DNA of 51,506 nt from Betaproteobacteria bacterium. GTDB lineage: Bacteria; Pseudomonadota; Gammaproteobacteria; Burkholderiales; Rhodocyclaceae. Below are positions 34,348 through 43,399 of this stretch, piece after piece. Each line of letters opens with the position of its first letter. Positions within the stretch are counted from its first letter, which is position 1. Under the pieces are notes generated by a model. That model searched no databases. It saw only the letters and a program-made list of their open reading frames with translations, and was not told where the DNA came from. The DNA is taken from assembly GCA_009780885.1 (NCBI GenBank), contig WQZF01000012.1, positions 1-51,506 of the forward strand, read 5' to 3'. Made by a program: the position numbers and the translations under genes.

Positions 34348-34932
34348 TCAGCCGAAATTTCTTGCGACGAATTCCCAGTTCACCAGTTTTTCAAGGAAGG
34401 TCTCGATGAATTTCGGGCGCTGGTTGCGGTAGTCGATGTAGTAGGCGTGTTCCCACACGTCGATGCAAAGGAGCGGGGTGTCTCCTGTTGTCAGCGGGGT
34501 GCCGGCGGCGCCCATGTTGAGGATGTCGAGCGATCCATCCGGCTTCTTGACGAGCCAGGTCCAGCCGGAGCCGAAATTGCCGGCCGCCGAGCCTTGAAAC
34601 GCCTTTTTGAATTCGTCGAAGGTTCCCCATTTTTTGGCAATCGCCTGCGCCAGCGCGCCGTCCGGCGTGCCGCCGCCAGCCGGTTTCATGCAGTTCCAGA
34701 AAAAGCTGTGGTTCCAGATTTGCGCAGCGTTGTTGTAGATGCCGCCCGCCGGGGCTTTCTTGACGATCGCTTCGAGCGCGAGATTTTCAAACTCTGTGCC
34801 CGGAATCATCTTGTTGAGGTTATCCACATAGGCCTGGTGGTGCTTGCCATGGTGGTAGTCAAAGGTTTCCGCAGAAAGGTGCGGAACCAGGGCGTCCTTG
34901 GCGTAGGGAAGCGGGGGGAGTTTATGTTCCAT
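34348..34932 (-). CDS. sodB: Superoxide dismutase (Fe type)
   Basis: This 194-residue enzyme dismutates superoxide in the cytosol. Metal ligands lie in [36 protein letters not shown] and [27 protein letters not shown] and the [13 protein letters not shown] segment favour the iron-type or cambialistic group over MnSOD. The start [15 protein letters not shown] at 34932 follows GAAAGGAAACC. It has its own strong terminator. Confidence 0.95.
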   Translation of the reverse strand: MEHKLPPLPYAKDALVPHLSAETFDYHHGKHHQAYVDNLNKMIPGTEFENLALEAIVKKAPAGGIYNNAAQIWNHSFFWNCMKPAGGGTPDGALAQAIAKKWGTFDEFKKAFQGSAAGNFGSGWTWLVKKPDGSLDILNMGAAGTPLTTGDTPLLCIDVWEHAYYIDYRNQRPKFIETFLEKLVNWEFVARNFG

Positions 34933-34986
34933 GTGGGGTTTCCTTTCGTGAGTTGGGCTGAAATGAGTCCGCAGCATCGCGGTGGG

Positions 34987-37680
34987 CTATTTTCGGGTTT
35001 CTACCATTGTCAGCGGTTCGTCGGGAGTCGCGGCGGGAGCTGTCCGGCGGCGGCGCGGCGGCGGGGGTGCTTCTTCCTGCGGCGGCGCGGCGCGCGTGGC
35101 GCGGTTCCGGTCGGTTTCGATCATGACCAGTCCGCTTTCTTCGAGTGTCTTGCCGATGTCGATCGGTTTGGCCGTGGCCGGAGTGGCAGCGGGAAGAGGG
35201 GCGGAGGGGGGAGATGCCATTTTGTCTGTTGCGGAGGATGCCGGTCGGGTATCTTCCGCACGAGCCGCAGACGGTGCCGGGCGTGCAGAGAGAGAGACGG
35301 TTTCCACGGAGTTTGTGGAATTTGCCGCGTCCCTTTCATTGACGACCGCTGGCGAGGGGGAAGCCGGAAAAGAGGCTGGAAGGGGAAGTTGCCGCGCTTC
35401 TTCGCGGGTCTCGCCGCCAGCACGGCCCCGATTGCTGCCGCGCCGTCCGCGACGGCGTCCGCTGCTGTTGGTTTCCTGGTTTGCCGTTTCCCGTGCCGTG
35501 CCGTTGGGTGCGGGAATTTCAGGCGAAGGCGGGGTCACGATATGTTCGACGATCGTTTGCGCTTCGGAAGAAGTTTCGCGCGGGGCGGCTTCGCGACGCT
35601 CGCCGCGCTGGCGGCGTTGCTGCTGCTCGCGCGGAACCGATGTTCCGGTGGAAGGCGAAGGGGAAGAAGAAGCGGGGGCATTGGCGCGGGTGTCCCGCGT
35701 TTGCCGGGGCTGCTGTTTGGATTGGCCGGGTTGCTGCGCGGGTTGCCCGGTGCGAGGGGCGTTTTCCTCGTTGCGGCGGTTCCGGTTGCGTCCGCCATCG
35801 CGCGAGGAACGTTGCTTTCCGTTGCGCGCTTTTGCTGCGGCGGGAGGCGCGGCAGCTTCGCGGGGTTCTTCCTTTTTCCGCAGCAGCCAGGAGAAGATGC
35901 GCTTGACGATCCCCTGATAAGTGCCTGTCCCGGAGTCGGCGGCAGGTTTTGCGGACGCCGCCGGCGCCGGCCGTTCCGGTGTGAGCTGGCGAATCGCTGC
36001 TTCCCGGCGCGGCGCGCGCGCTTCGCTGCTGGTGATCTGGGAAGCGGCCTCGTCGGCCGGGATTTCCATCATCTCGTAGGAAGGTTGCTGCTGCGTTTCC
36101 GCTTGGTTCAGATCGTTGTGGGAGAGCCGCAGCACGGTATGTTGCGGGGTCTCGAAGTGAATGTTGGGAATGAGGACGATGTCGATCTTGTGCCGGTGCT
36201 CGATGGTGGCGATATCGGGGCGCTTTTCATTGAGCAGGAAGGTGGCGACATCGACCGGCATCTGTACATGCACGGCGCCGGTGTTGTCCTTCATCGCCTC
36301 TTCTTCGAGGATGCGCAGGATATGCAGCGCCGCCGATTCGGTGGAGCGGATGTGGCCGGTGCCGGTGCAGCGCGGGCAGGGAATGTAGCTGGTTTCCGCG
36401 AGCGCCGGACGCAGCCGTTGACGCGAGAGTTCCATCAGGCCGAAATGGCTGATCTTGCCCATTTGCACGCGGGCGCGGTCGTAGCGGATGGCTTCGCGCA
36501 GGCGGCCTTCGACTTCGCGCTGGCTGCGCGAACTTTCCATGTCGATGAAGTCGATGACGATCAGACCGCCCAGGTCACGCAGCCGCAACTGGCGCGCGAT
36601 TTCGTCGGCGGCTTCGAGGTTGGTTTTCAGCGCGGTTTCCTCGATGTCTGCGCCGCGCGTGGAACGGCCCGAGTTGACGTCGCAGGCGACCAGCGCCTCG
36701 GTATGGTCGATGACCACCGCGCCGCCGGAGGGCAGGTTGACCTGCCGCGAATACGCCGATTCGATCTGGTGCTCGATCTGGAAGCGGGAGAAGAGCGGCA
36801 CATCGTCGCGGTAACGCTTGACGTGATTCACGTTGGCCGGCATGACGACGCTCATGAATGCGCGCGCCTGATCGTAGATGTAGTCGGTGTCGATCAGGAT
36901 TTCGCCGATGTCGGGCTGGAAGTAGTCGCGGATGGCGCGGATGACGAGCGAGGATTCCTCGTAGATCAGGAAGGGCGCGGGGTTGGAGCGTTCGAGCTTG
37001 ACGCCGGCAGGCGCATCCTTCGGGTTCTTGACGGAATAGCGCTTCTTCTCGCCGCTGGTGTCGCTCTGCTGGTAGTAGAAAGCCGGTATTGCGGCGTCAT
37101 TGATCGCGTTCCACATCTGGATCAGATAGTTCAGATCCCATTGCAGTTCCTCGGCGCCCCGTCCAATGGCAGCGGTGCGGGCGATCAGGCTCATGCCGTT
37201 GGGCACCTGGAGTTGATCCATTGCGTCGCGCAGTTCGTTGCGCTCTTCACCCTCGATGCGCCGGGAGACGCCGCCGCCGCGCGGGTTGTTCGGCATCAGC
37301 ACGAGGTAGCGGCCCGCCAGGCTGATGAACGAGGTGAGCGCAGCGCCCTTGTTGCCGCGCTCGTCCTTTTCGACCTGGACGATGATTTCCTGGCCTTCCT
37401 TGATCACATCCTGGATGCGCACCTTGCCGGGATCGGCCGGGGTCTGGAAGTAGGTTCGGGAGATTTCCTTGAACGGCAAAAAGCCGTGGCGTTCCTCGCC
37501 GTAATTGACGAAGGCCGCTTCGAGACTCGGCTCGATGCGGGTGACAACGCCTTTGTAGATGTTGCTTTTTCTTTGTTCCTTGGTGGCCGATTCGATATCG
37601 AGATCAATCAGTTTTTGACCATCGACGATGGCGACACGGAGTTCCTCGGCCTGTGTCGCGTTGAACAGCATACGTTTCAT
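34987..37680 (-). CDS. rne: Ribonuclease E
   Basis: This 897-residue endoribonuclease is the core of the RNA degradosome and processes rRNA and tRNA. The N terminus is [20 protein letters not shown], followed by an S1 domain. Catalytic aspartates lie in [10 protein letters not shown] (about residue 332) and VIDFIDME (about 376), and the Zn-link is CPRCTGTGH (about 435). The C-terminal half (about 560-897) is disordered, Arg/Pro/Ala/Gln-rich, as in RNase E scaffolds, and ends in [13 protein letters not shown]. The 511-bp divergent region to rluC contains a long hairpin, a candidate site for autoregulation. Confidence 0.95.
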   Translation of the reverse strand: MKRMLFNATQAEELRVAIVDGQKLIDLDIESATKEQRKSNIYKGVVTRIEPSLEAAFVNYGEERHGFLPFKEISRTYFQTPADPGKVRIQDVIKEGQEIIVQVEKDERGNKGAALTSFISLAGRYLVLMPNNPRGGGVSRRIEGEERNELRDAMDQLQVPNGMSLIARTAAIGRGAEELQWDLNYLIQMWNAINDAAIPAFYYQQSDTSGEKKRYSVKNPKDAPAGVKLERSNPAPFLIYEESSLVIRAIRDYFQPDIGEILIDTDYIYDQARAFMSVVMPANVNHVKRYRDDVPLFSRFQIEHQIESAYSRQVNLPSGGAVVIDHTEALVACDVNSGRSTRGADIEETALKTNLEAADEIARQLRLRDLGGLIVIDFIDMESSRSQREVEGRLREAIRYDRARVQMGKISHFGLMELSRQRLRPALAETSYIPCPRCTGTGHIRSTESAALHILRILEEEAMKDNTGAVHVQMPVDVATFLLNEKRPDIATIEHRHKIDIVLIPNIHFETPQHTVLRLSHNDLNQAETQQQPSYEMMEIPADEAASQITSSEARAPRREAAIRQLTPERPAPAASAKPAADSGTGTYQGIVKRIFSWLLRKKEEPREAAAPPAAAKARNGKQRSSRDGGRNRNRRNEENAPRTGQPAQQPGQSKQQPRQTRDTRANAPASSSPSPSTGTSVPREQQQRRQRGERREAAPRETSSEAQTIVEHIVTPPSPEIPAPNGTARETANQETNSSGRRRGRRGSNRGRAGGETREEARQLPLPASFPASPSPAVVNERDAANSTNSVETVSLSARPAPSAARAEDTRPASSATDKMASPPSAPLPAATPATAKPIDIGKTLEESGLVMIETDRNRATRAAPPQEEAPPPPRRRRTAPAATPDEPLTMVETRK

Positions 37681-38191
37681 TTTGCTTTCGAGCTCCCGCG
37701 CGTGCATGCGCGGAGCTTTCCGCAAGCAGTCAGCGAGTTGGCTTCAGGTGTGAATGACGGACATGAAGGTCATGGCGTTCGATGAATCCACGAAAAAGAG
37801 TTGTCGCTGTTTTCGGTTCCGGCATCCAGTATTCCTGGCGGCGGCCCCGGAAAAATCTGCCCGGAAAAACTCCGGCGGTGCTTGGTGCGCGTAATTCAAG
37901 TAGTATCGCTACTTTTGGTGAGCGTACTTAACCAGGCAAGCATCGGACCTTTTTTCACGGCAACCCGAATGGTGGGTTTCGGTTCGTTTGCCGTGAAAGG
38001 CCGTAACAATCGGGATCGGTCGGGAAAAGGCCGCTGAACGGAAAAAAATTGTTCCGGCGGCGCTTGAATCCGGATGTTCCAGATAAAAGCCGATGAGCGC
38101 CGGAGCCTGCCGTGGGGTGAATGAAACGGAGCGTTCACATTTTCCTTTCACGCCCGACGGTCTTATGGGCCGGCATCTCTCGCGGGTCGGG
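37681..38191. other. Divergent rne/rluC intergenic region
   Basis: The 511 bp contain no convincing gene. There is a short AAGTAG-TATCG-CTACTT hairpin near 37897-37914, the long hairpin at 37953-37998, and a loosely repeated CCGGAAAAA...CTCCGGCGGTGCTTG motif flanking it (about 37848-37884 and 38038-38067). Promoters for rne (minus) and rluC (plus) must lie here, but I could not assign boxes. Confidence 0.5.
37953..37998. promoter_or_regulatory. Long hairpin in the rne leader / rluC upstream region
   Basis: TTTCACGGCAA (37953-37963) pairs perfectly with TTGCCGTGAAA (37988-37998). Inside, ACCCGAA and TTCGGTT continue the stem after a small bulge. It has no T-run in either direction, so it is not an intrinsic terminator. 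In E. coli the rne leader contains a hairpin bound by RNase E for autoregulation; a similar role here is inference. Confidence 0.5.
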
Positions 38192-39247
38192 ATGCAAACC
38201 GTGGGCCAGTATATCTTGAAACCATCTTCTGCGAACAATAATTCCGTAACGAAACACACCGTATCCGCCGAAAATGCCGGGCAGCGGATCGACAATTACC
38301 TCTTGCGCCTGTTGAAAGGGGTGCCGAAGAGTCATGTCTATCGCATCCTGCGCAGCGGCGAAGTGCGGATCAACCGCCGCCGTTGCGATCCTTCGAGCCG
38401 CGTCGAGGCGGGCGACGAAATCCGGCTGCCGCCGTTGCGGCTGGCCGAACGCGCAAGCCCGGAACCGGAAACCGTGGCGCTGGCGCTGGCGGTGCCCTTG
38501 CCGGTGCTCTACGAAGACGAAGCCCTGATCGCGCTCGACAAACCCGCCGGCATTGCCGTGCACGGCGGTTCCGGCCTTTCCTTCGGCCTGATCGAAGCCT
38601 TGCGCCGGCAGCGCCCGGAAACGCGTTTTCTCGAACTCGCGCACCGGCTCGACCGCGAAACTTCCGGGATCCTGCTGGTGGGCAAGAAGCGCTCGGCCTT
38701 GAACCGGTTGCACGAAAGCTTCCGTCACGGCGGGCAGGGCACGATGAAGCTGGACAAGCGTTATCTCGTGCTGGTGCGCGGACGCTGGATGGAAGCCTTG
38801 CGCCACGCCCGTTTTCCCCTGTTCAAGACCCAGATGGAAAATGATGGGGAAAGCGAGCGGCGCGTCCTCGTTTCGGAAGAAGGAAAATACGCGCACACCG
38901 TTTTCCGCCTGCGCGCCCGCTGGCAGCGTTTCAGTCTCCTCGAAGCGCAACTGAAAACGGGGCGCACGCACCAGATCCGCGTGCATCTGGCACATTTGGG
39001 CTACCCTGTCGCCGGTGATGCGAAATATGGCGATTTCGCGCTGAACAAGGCGCTGCGCGGGGAAGGGCTGAAACGGATGTTTCTCCACGCGGCGCGGCTT
39101 TCGCTGCCGTATCCGGGGGAACGGAAAGAGGCGGAAGGGAAGGCGGCAACTCCGCTCATCCTCGAAGCGCCATTGCCGCCGGAACTGGAAGCATTTCTCG
39201 CACATCTGACAGAGACGGAAGAACAGGATTATGGGAAAGAATTTTGA
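38192..39247 (+). CDS. rluC: 23S rRNA pseudouridine synthase RluC
   Basis: The RluC/D-type pseudouridine synthase modifies positions 955, 2504 and 2580 of 23S rRNA in E. coli. It has an N-terminal S4 domain (AGQRIDNYLLRLLKGVPKSH then VYRILRSGEVRINRRR) and the catalytic motif HRLDRETSGILLVGKKRSAL. GRTHQIRVHLAHLGYPVAGD follows. From ATG 38192 it has 351 residues; ATGs at 38165 and 38093 are in frame but add non-conserved sequence. The last 17 bp overlap the next gene. It is divergent from rne, as in many proteobacteria. Confidence 0.9.
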   Translation: MQTVGQYILKPSSANNNSVTKHTVSAENAGQRIDNYLLRLLKGVPKSHVYRILRSGEVRINRRRCDPSSRVEAGDEIRLPPLRLAERASPEPETVALALAVPLPVLYEDEALIALDKPAGIAVHGGSGLSFGLIEALRRQRPETRFLELAHRLDRETSGILLVGKKRSALNRLHESFRHGGQGTMKLDKRYLVLVRGRWMEALRHARFPLFKTQMENDGESERRVLVSEEGKYAHTVFRLRARWQRFSLLEAQLKTGRTHQIRVHLAHLGYPVAGDAKYGDFALNKALRGEGLKRMFLHAARLSLPYPGERKEAEGKAATPLILEAPLPPELEAFLAHLTETEEQDYGKEF

Positions 39248-39887
39248 TTTGCTGGTCTTCGACTGGGACGGCACCATCTTCGATTCGGCGGCGGCGATCG
39301 TCGCCGCAGTCCAGGCCGCGTGCCGCGACCTCGGCCTGCCCGAGGTTCCCACGGAACAGGCGCGGCATGTAATCGGCATGGGACTGGACGACGCCATGCG
39401 TTACGTGGCCCCTGGATTGCCCTCCGAGCGATACCGGGAAATGGCGGCACGGTACCGGCACCATTATCTTGCCTCGGATCACCAGCTCGAACTCTTTGCC
39501 GGGATCGAAGCAATGATCGTGGAACTGGCTTCGGCGGGCTTCCCGCTTGCGGTGGCGACGGGAAAAAGCCGGATCGGACTGGAGCGCGCCTTTGCCATCA
39601 GCGGCCTGAAACCGTACTTTCGCGCCTCGCGCTGCGCCGACGAATGTTTCTCGAAGCCGCATCCGCAAATGCTGGAATCCCTGATGGAAGAATTCGACGT
39701 GCCGTCTTCGCGCACGCTGATGATCGGCGACACGACGCACGACTTGCAGATGGCGAAAAACGCCAATGTCGCCAGCGTCGGCGTCAGCTACGGCGCCCAC
39801 CCCCGCGCCTCCCTGGACGCGCTGATGCCTCTGGAATGCTTCGACAGCGTTGCCGATCTGCACGGCTGGTTGCTGGCGAATGCCTGA
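39231..39887 (+). CDS. HAD-family phosphatase, phosphoglycolate phosphatase-like
   Basis: This 218-residue HAD-IA hydrolase has motif I VFDWDGTIFDS, motif II around LAVATGKSR, and motif IV MIGDTTHDLQMAKNA. A cap domain lies between the first two. Closest in pattern to Gph/YfhB-like phosphatases found after rluC; the substrate is not certain. It overlaps rluC by 17 bp, so the two are translationally coupled. A 78-bp element starts 13 bp after its stop. Confidence 0.85.
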   Translation: MGKNFDLLVFDWDGTIFDSAAAIVAAVQAACRDLGLPEVPTEQARHVIGMGLDDAMRYVAPGLPSERYREMAARYRHHYLASDHQLELFAGIEAMIVELASAGFPLAVATGKSRIGLERAFAISGLKPYFRASRCADECFSKPHPQMLESLMEEFDVPSSRTLMIGDTTHDLQMAKNANVASVGVSYGAHPRASLDALMPLECFDSVADLHGWLLANA

Positions 39888-39900
39888 AGCAGACTCGACT

Positions 39901-39978
39901 ATTTTCTAAATTTACTTAAATAATAGTCAGCTACAGTAGTGATTATAATCAAAGAATTATTACAGTAATTTAGAAAAT
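39901..39978 (+). repeat. 78-bp AT-rich palindromic element, copy 7
   Basis: The left arm is ATTTTCTAAATTTACTTAAA then TAAT, the core AGCTACAGTAGTGA and the right arm GAATTATTACAGTAATTTAG then AAAAT. It lies between the HAD gene and convergent exbD, 13 bp after the HAD stop. Confidence 0.94.
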
Positions 39979-40002
39979 CAATACCCGAAAAAACGCAACG
40001 CA

Positions 40003-40094
40003 CATAGGTTGGGGTGAGCTTGCGAACCCCAACATTACAGCCTTGTTTTCGTCTCCCAAACGTTGGGGTTCGCTTCGCTCACCGCCAACCTATG
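40003..40094. repeat. Inverted repeat CATAGGTTGGGGTGAGC ... GCTCACCGCCAACCTATG
   Basis: The arms CATAGGTTGGGGTGAGCTTG then CGAACCCCAACATTA, and AACGTTGGGGTTCGC then TTCGCTCACCGCCAACCTAT, form a palindromic unit of about 92 bp. A half unit lies at 3832-3882. The remainder of 39979-40211 contains nothing else clear. Confidence 0.68.
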
Positions 40095-40211
40095 AACCTC
40101 ATCCTGCGGCGCGAAGCGCCGTTTTGTTGGGGTGAGGCCGCAATTACGGAGCCACTTGCGCCCCCCACCCTGCATGCCGGATGTATTCCCGGGTTCGCAT
40201 CCCGAAAACTT

Positions 40212-40625
40212 CTACTGTTCCGGCAAACTGACAAATCCCACTTTGCTCAAACCCGCGCGGGAGGCGTCGGCCAAGGTTTCGGCGACGAAACGGTAGGCGG
40301 CGCTTTTGTCGGCGCGCAGGTGGATTTCCGGCTGGGGATTTTGTCTTGCGGCTTGCGCGAAACGCTGCTGCGCTTCCGGACGATCGACCGGAACGCCGTC
40401 CCAGAAGAGCGCGCCGGTGGCGTCGATGGCGAAATCGACCTTGTTCGGATTCTGATCGGGGTGGGCTTCGGCGCGCGGCAGTTCGAGCTTGACCGCGTGG
40501 GTCAGGAGAGGAGCGGTGACGATAAAGATCACGAGCAGCACCAGCATCACGTCGATGAGTGGAACCATGTTGATTTCCGCCATCGGCGTCGTGCCGGGTT
40601 TGTTGTCGAAGCTTCCGAAAGCCAT
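40212..40625 (-). CDS. exbD: Biopolymer transport protein ExbD
   Basis: This 137-residue protein has one N-terminal transmembrane helix (MVPLIDVMLVLLVIFIVTAP) carrying the conserved Asp that takes part in proton flow, then a periplasmic domain. It works with ExbB and TonB to energise outer-membrane receptors. exbB lies 14 bp upstream in the same direction, and tonB precedes that. No TonB-dependent receptor is in this window. Confidence 0.93.
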   Translation of the reverse strand: MAFGSFDNKPGTTPMAEINMVPLIDVMLVLLVIFIVTAPLLTHAVKLELPRAEAHPDQNPNKVDFAIDATGALFWDGVPVDRPEAQQRFAQAARQNPQPEIHLRADKSAAYRFVAETLADASRAGLSKVGFVSLPEQ

Positions 40626-40639
40626 GCCTTGTTCCTCCT

Positions 40640-41404
40640 TTACGCCGCCCGCTCCGAGACGCGCGGCGGCGTTACGGATTTTTCCGGCGCGGCGGATTCG
40701 GGGTGTTGTTCCGGCGGGGCGATCAGATGGCCGAGCGAGAGGAAGGTGAAGAGTTCGTGCGCGAAGGCGTCGATCCTGGCCAGCAGCACGCGGTTGCTGC
40801 GGGTCAGCCAGTTGTAGCCGATCACTGCGGGGATGGCGACGGCCAGGCCGACCGCTGTCATGATCAGCGCCTCACCGACGGGACCGGCGACCTTGTCGAG
40901 CGTTCCCGAGCCGCTCATCCCGATCGCCACGAGGGCGTGATAGACGCCCCAGACCGTACCGAAGAGGCCGACGAAGGGCGCTGTCGATCCGATCGTCGCC
41001 AGCGCGGTCAATCCGTTTTCCAGCCGCGTGGTTTCCTCGTCGATGACCTTGCGCATGGTACGGGACAGAAACTCCTGCCGGGTTCCTGCTTCTTCGAGCC
41101 GGGCGGTGCCGAATCGGGTGTGGTGTTTCAGCGCGTGCAGGGCTTGCGCGGCCAGGTGCGAGAAAGGGCAGCGCGCGCCGCGCGCTGCCAGTTCCGCAGC
41201 GACCGCATCGAGTGAAGGAGCATTCCAGAAGAAGCCCAGGAAGGTCTTGCTGCGTTGCTTGCGTATCAGCGAGGCGATGCCCTTCTGGAGGATCAGCGTC
41301 CAGGAAATTACCGACATCAGGAGGAGGATGAGCAACAGGATTTTGGCAAGGGTGTCGCTTTGGGCGATGAAGTGGCCAAAGCCGAGCGTTGTCGTTTGAT
41401 TCAT
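40640..41404 (-). CDS. exbB: Biopolymer transport protein ExbB (MotA/TolQ/ExbB family)
   Basis: This 254-residue inner-membrane protein has three predicted transmembrane helices: LAKILLLILLLMSVISWTLI near the N terminus, TALATIGSTAPFVGLFGTVW and ALIMTAVGLAVAIPAVIGYN. The GTVWGVYHAL segment is typical. It forms the proton channel with ExbD. The start MNQTTTLGFGHFI at 41404 overlaps the tonB stop (TGATG). It could equally be named TolQ-like; the tonB neighbour supports ExbB. Confidence 0.92.
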   Translation of the reverse strand: MNQTTTLGFGHFIAQSDTLAKILLLILLLMSVISWTLILQKGIASLIRKQRSKTFLGFFWNAPSLDAVAAELAARGARCPFSHLAAQALHALKHHTRFGTARLEEAGTRQEFLSRTMRKVIDEETTRLENGLTALATIGSTAPFVGLFGTVWGVYHALVAIGMSGSGTLDKVAGPVGEALIMTAVGLAVAIPAVIGYNWLTRSNRVLLARIDAFAHELFTFLSLGHLIAPPEQHPESAAPEKSVTPPRVSERAA

Positions 41405-42159
41405 CAGTTTTGTTCCAGGTTGAATGCGATGGGGATCAGTACCCAAACCGGAATCGCCCGCTGGCCTTCGAGCCAGGGTTGAAACCGGGCGCGGCGCACT
41501 GCCTGTATCGCCGCTTCGTCGAGACGGGAATGTCCCGACGAGGTGGAAAGCTCGATGGTATCCGCCTTGCCGCCAGCATCGACCAGCACGCGCAGCGTCA
41601 CCTTGCCTTCTTCTCCGCGCTGCCTCGACAGGGCCGGGTAGGCAGGATCAGGTTTGACAATATAACGCACCGACGAGATGGATACCGTTTTGGGTCCGGA
41701 AACTTCGGCAGCGGATTCGTTGCTCGCCGGAAGGTGTGCGGCATTCGATTCGGCAGGCTCTTCAGGCGCCGGGGCCGTTTCCGGTTGCGGCGGCAGAATG
41801 GAATTCGTTGCCGCAGGCGCGGGTGGAGCAGGGGCTGGTTTGGATAGCGGCTTCGGAGCCGGTTTCGATACAGGTTTCGGAGGGGGGGCAGCGGGGGCTT
41901 CGGGAGCAGGAGGGGATTTCGCCGCTGGCGCGGCGGCTTCGATGAAGCGGACAAAAACGGGTGCGGTGGCAATGGCGGAGCGAAATCCCGGGATTGCCAT
42001 CATCGCTGCCACGAGCGCGAGATGCGCGCCAGTCACCAGCGCGACGATGAATGCGTCGGTTCCTTTCGGATGGGAACGCCAGGTGCAGGAAGAGGAAAAG
42101 GGCGTGGAGGGAAGGGAGCGGCGGGAATCCTGCTGACGGACATGCGGAGCGAAGGGCAT
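41404..42159 (-). CDS. tonB: TonB-like energy transducer
   Basis: This 251-residue protein has a membrane anchor (about residues 37-58, AFIVALVTGAHLALVAAMMA), a Pro/Ala/Lys-rich periplasm-spanning region with many PAPKP-type repeats, and a C-terminal TonB domain. The latter has KPDPAYPALSRQRGEEGKVT, LRVLVDAGGKADTIEL and AIQAVRRARFQPWLEGQ. It couples the proton force captured by ExbB/ExbD to outer-membrane transporters. It is first in a tonB-exbB-exbD operon. The start MPFAPHVRQQ gives a cytosolic leader of about 36 residues. Confidence 0.9.
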   Translation of the reverse strand: MPFAPHVRQQDSRRSLPSTPFSSSCTWRSHPKGTDAFIVALVTGAHLALVAAMMAIPGFRSAIATAPVFVRFIEAAAPAAKSPPAPEAPAAPPPKPVSKPAPKPLSKPAPAPPAPAATNSILPPQPETAPAPEEPAESNAAHLPASNESAAEVSGPKTVSISSVRYIVKPDPAYPALSRQRGEEGKVTLRVLVDAGGKADTIELSTSSGHSRLDEAAIQAVRRARFQPWLEGQRAIPVWVLIPIAFNLEQN

Positions 42160-42168
42160 GTTCTTTCT

Positions 42169-42663
42169 TTAATGCAGCAAATCCTCGTCATCATCTTCGT
42201 GGTGAACGTGTCCGTGCGATATTTCTTCCGGGCTGGCCGGACGTATCGCGGTGACGGTGCAGGTAAAGATCAGCGCCATGCCGGCAAGCGGGTGGTTGCC
42301 GTCGAGAATGACCTTGTCTTCGGCGAGATCGGTCACGCGGTAGATGACGAAATCGTCCTCGTCGCCTTCTTCCGGAGAACCCTCGAACTGCATTCCAACT
42401 TCGAGCGGCTCGGGGAAGGATTCGCGCGGCTCGACCTGCACCAGGTTTTCGTCATACTCGCCGAAAGCTTCCTCCGGCGGCAGCTTGACCTGCACCGATT
42501 CGCCGACTTTCTTGCCGTGCAATGCCATCTCGATTTTCGGGAAAATGTCGTCGTAATCTCCGTGGAGGTAGATGATCGGCTCGCGCCCGGCATCGACGAC
42601 GCCGCCATCCGGATCAGTGACGCTGTAATCGAGGGTGACAACAGTATTCTTATCGACTTGCAT
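42169..42663 (-). CDS. slyD: FKBP-type peptidyl-prolyl isomerase, SlyD-like
   Basis: This 164-residue FKBP with an inserted chaperone flap begins MQVDKNTVVTLDYSVTDPDG. It shows GREPIIYLHGDYDDIFPKIE and PPEEAFGEYDENLVQVEPRE, then GNHPLAGMALIFTCTV, as in SlyD. The C-terminal HGHVHHEDDDEDLLH is His/Asp-rich and could bind metal, although it is shorter than in E. coli SlyD. It overlaps the upstream bcp gene by 14 bp. tonB begins 9 bp beyond its stop. Confidence 0.88.
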   Translation of the reverse strand: MQVDKNTVVTLDYSVTDPDGGVVDAGREPIIYLHGDYDDIFPKIEMALHGKKVGESVQVKLPPEEAFGEYDENLVQVEPRESFPEPLEVGMQFEGSPEEGDEDDFVIYRVTDLAEDKVILDGNHPLAGMALIFTCTVTAIRPASPEEISHGHVHHEDDDEDLLH

Positions 42664-43144
42664 GATTATTTCCTTTGAATTCTTCTGCCGCGCGGAGCAT
42701 TTCGGCTGCATGCCCCTTGGCAGTGATTCCGTATAACGCGAGTTGGATGAACCCGTCCCGATCAATGAAAAAGGTGGAGCGGACGATACCGTGGCGCTTC
42801 AAACCGTCGACTTCCTTGATTTGCCAGACACCGTAAAGCTTGCAGACAACTGCATCCTCGTCCGAAAGGAGCCGGATCGAAATGCCGTGCCTGTCGCGGA
42901 ATTCCGCGTGGCACAGGCAATCGTCGCGGCTGACACCGATAATGACGCAATCATTTTTGGCGAATTCATCCTCGTGATCGGAAAAATCGGTTGCCTGGAG
43001 GGCGCACTGCGGCGTGTTGTCCTTTGGATAAAAATAGAGGATAACATTAGTCCGGTTACGAAAATCCGAGAGGCTGACCTGCTCCATGTCCGCATCGAAC
43101 AGGGAAAACTCCGGCGCCTGCTGTCCCGGTTTAAGCTGCTGCAT
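42650..43144 (-). CDS. bcp: Thioredoxin-dependent peroxiredoxin (Bcp/PrxQ family)
   Basis: This 164-residue peroxiredoxin reduces peroxides in the cytosol. It starts MQQLKPGQQAPEFSLFDADM. The peroxidatic cysteine lies in YFYPKDNTPQCALQATDF, where the usual motif is TPGCT. The alpha-2 resolving cysteine five residues later (EACDF in E. coli) is replaced (LQATDF), so it may act as a 1-Cys enzyme or use C in CVIIG or DDCLCHAEF. ATG 43144 is chosen over an upstream frame extension. It overlaps slyD by 14 bp and is divergent from the SIMPL gene. Confidence 0.85.
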   Translation of the reverse strand: MQQLKPGQQAPEFSLFDADMEQVSLSDFRNRTNVILYFYPKDNTPQCALQATDFSDHEDEFAKNDCVIIGVSRDDCLCHAEFRDRHGISIRLLSDEDAVVCKLYGVWQIKEVDGLKRHGIVRSTFFIDRDGFIQLALYGITAKGHAAEMLRAAEEFKGNNHASR

Positions 43145-43399
43145 TGCAAGGCCCTGCATACATAGGCGGAACGTTTGTCTGTCGTGGATGATGAGCCGAC
43201 GGTGAATGAAAGCCAATACCGGCGCAGGCTGGTACCATGCTTGCTCCCGCGATGCCGCTCCTCTCGCGGTTGCGCCGATTGTACCTAAAACCGCAATCAT
43301 CCGTGCTGAAAAAGAAAGAAGCTTGATTTACGGTCGTTCCCATTCCTCCCCGGCGGGAGGTTTCCTTGCCTTCAAACACATTTTCCTGAGGACTACATC

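Noticed and set aside
34447-37785. Very long plus-strand open frame opposite sodB and rne
   Set aside because: Antisense shadow of two well-supported genes; GC-rich codon bias keeps the opposite frame open, and its composition is not protein-like.
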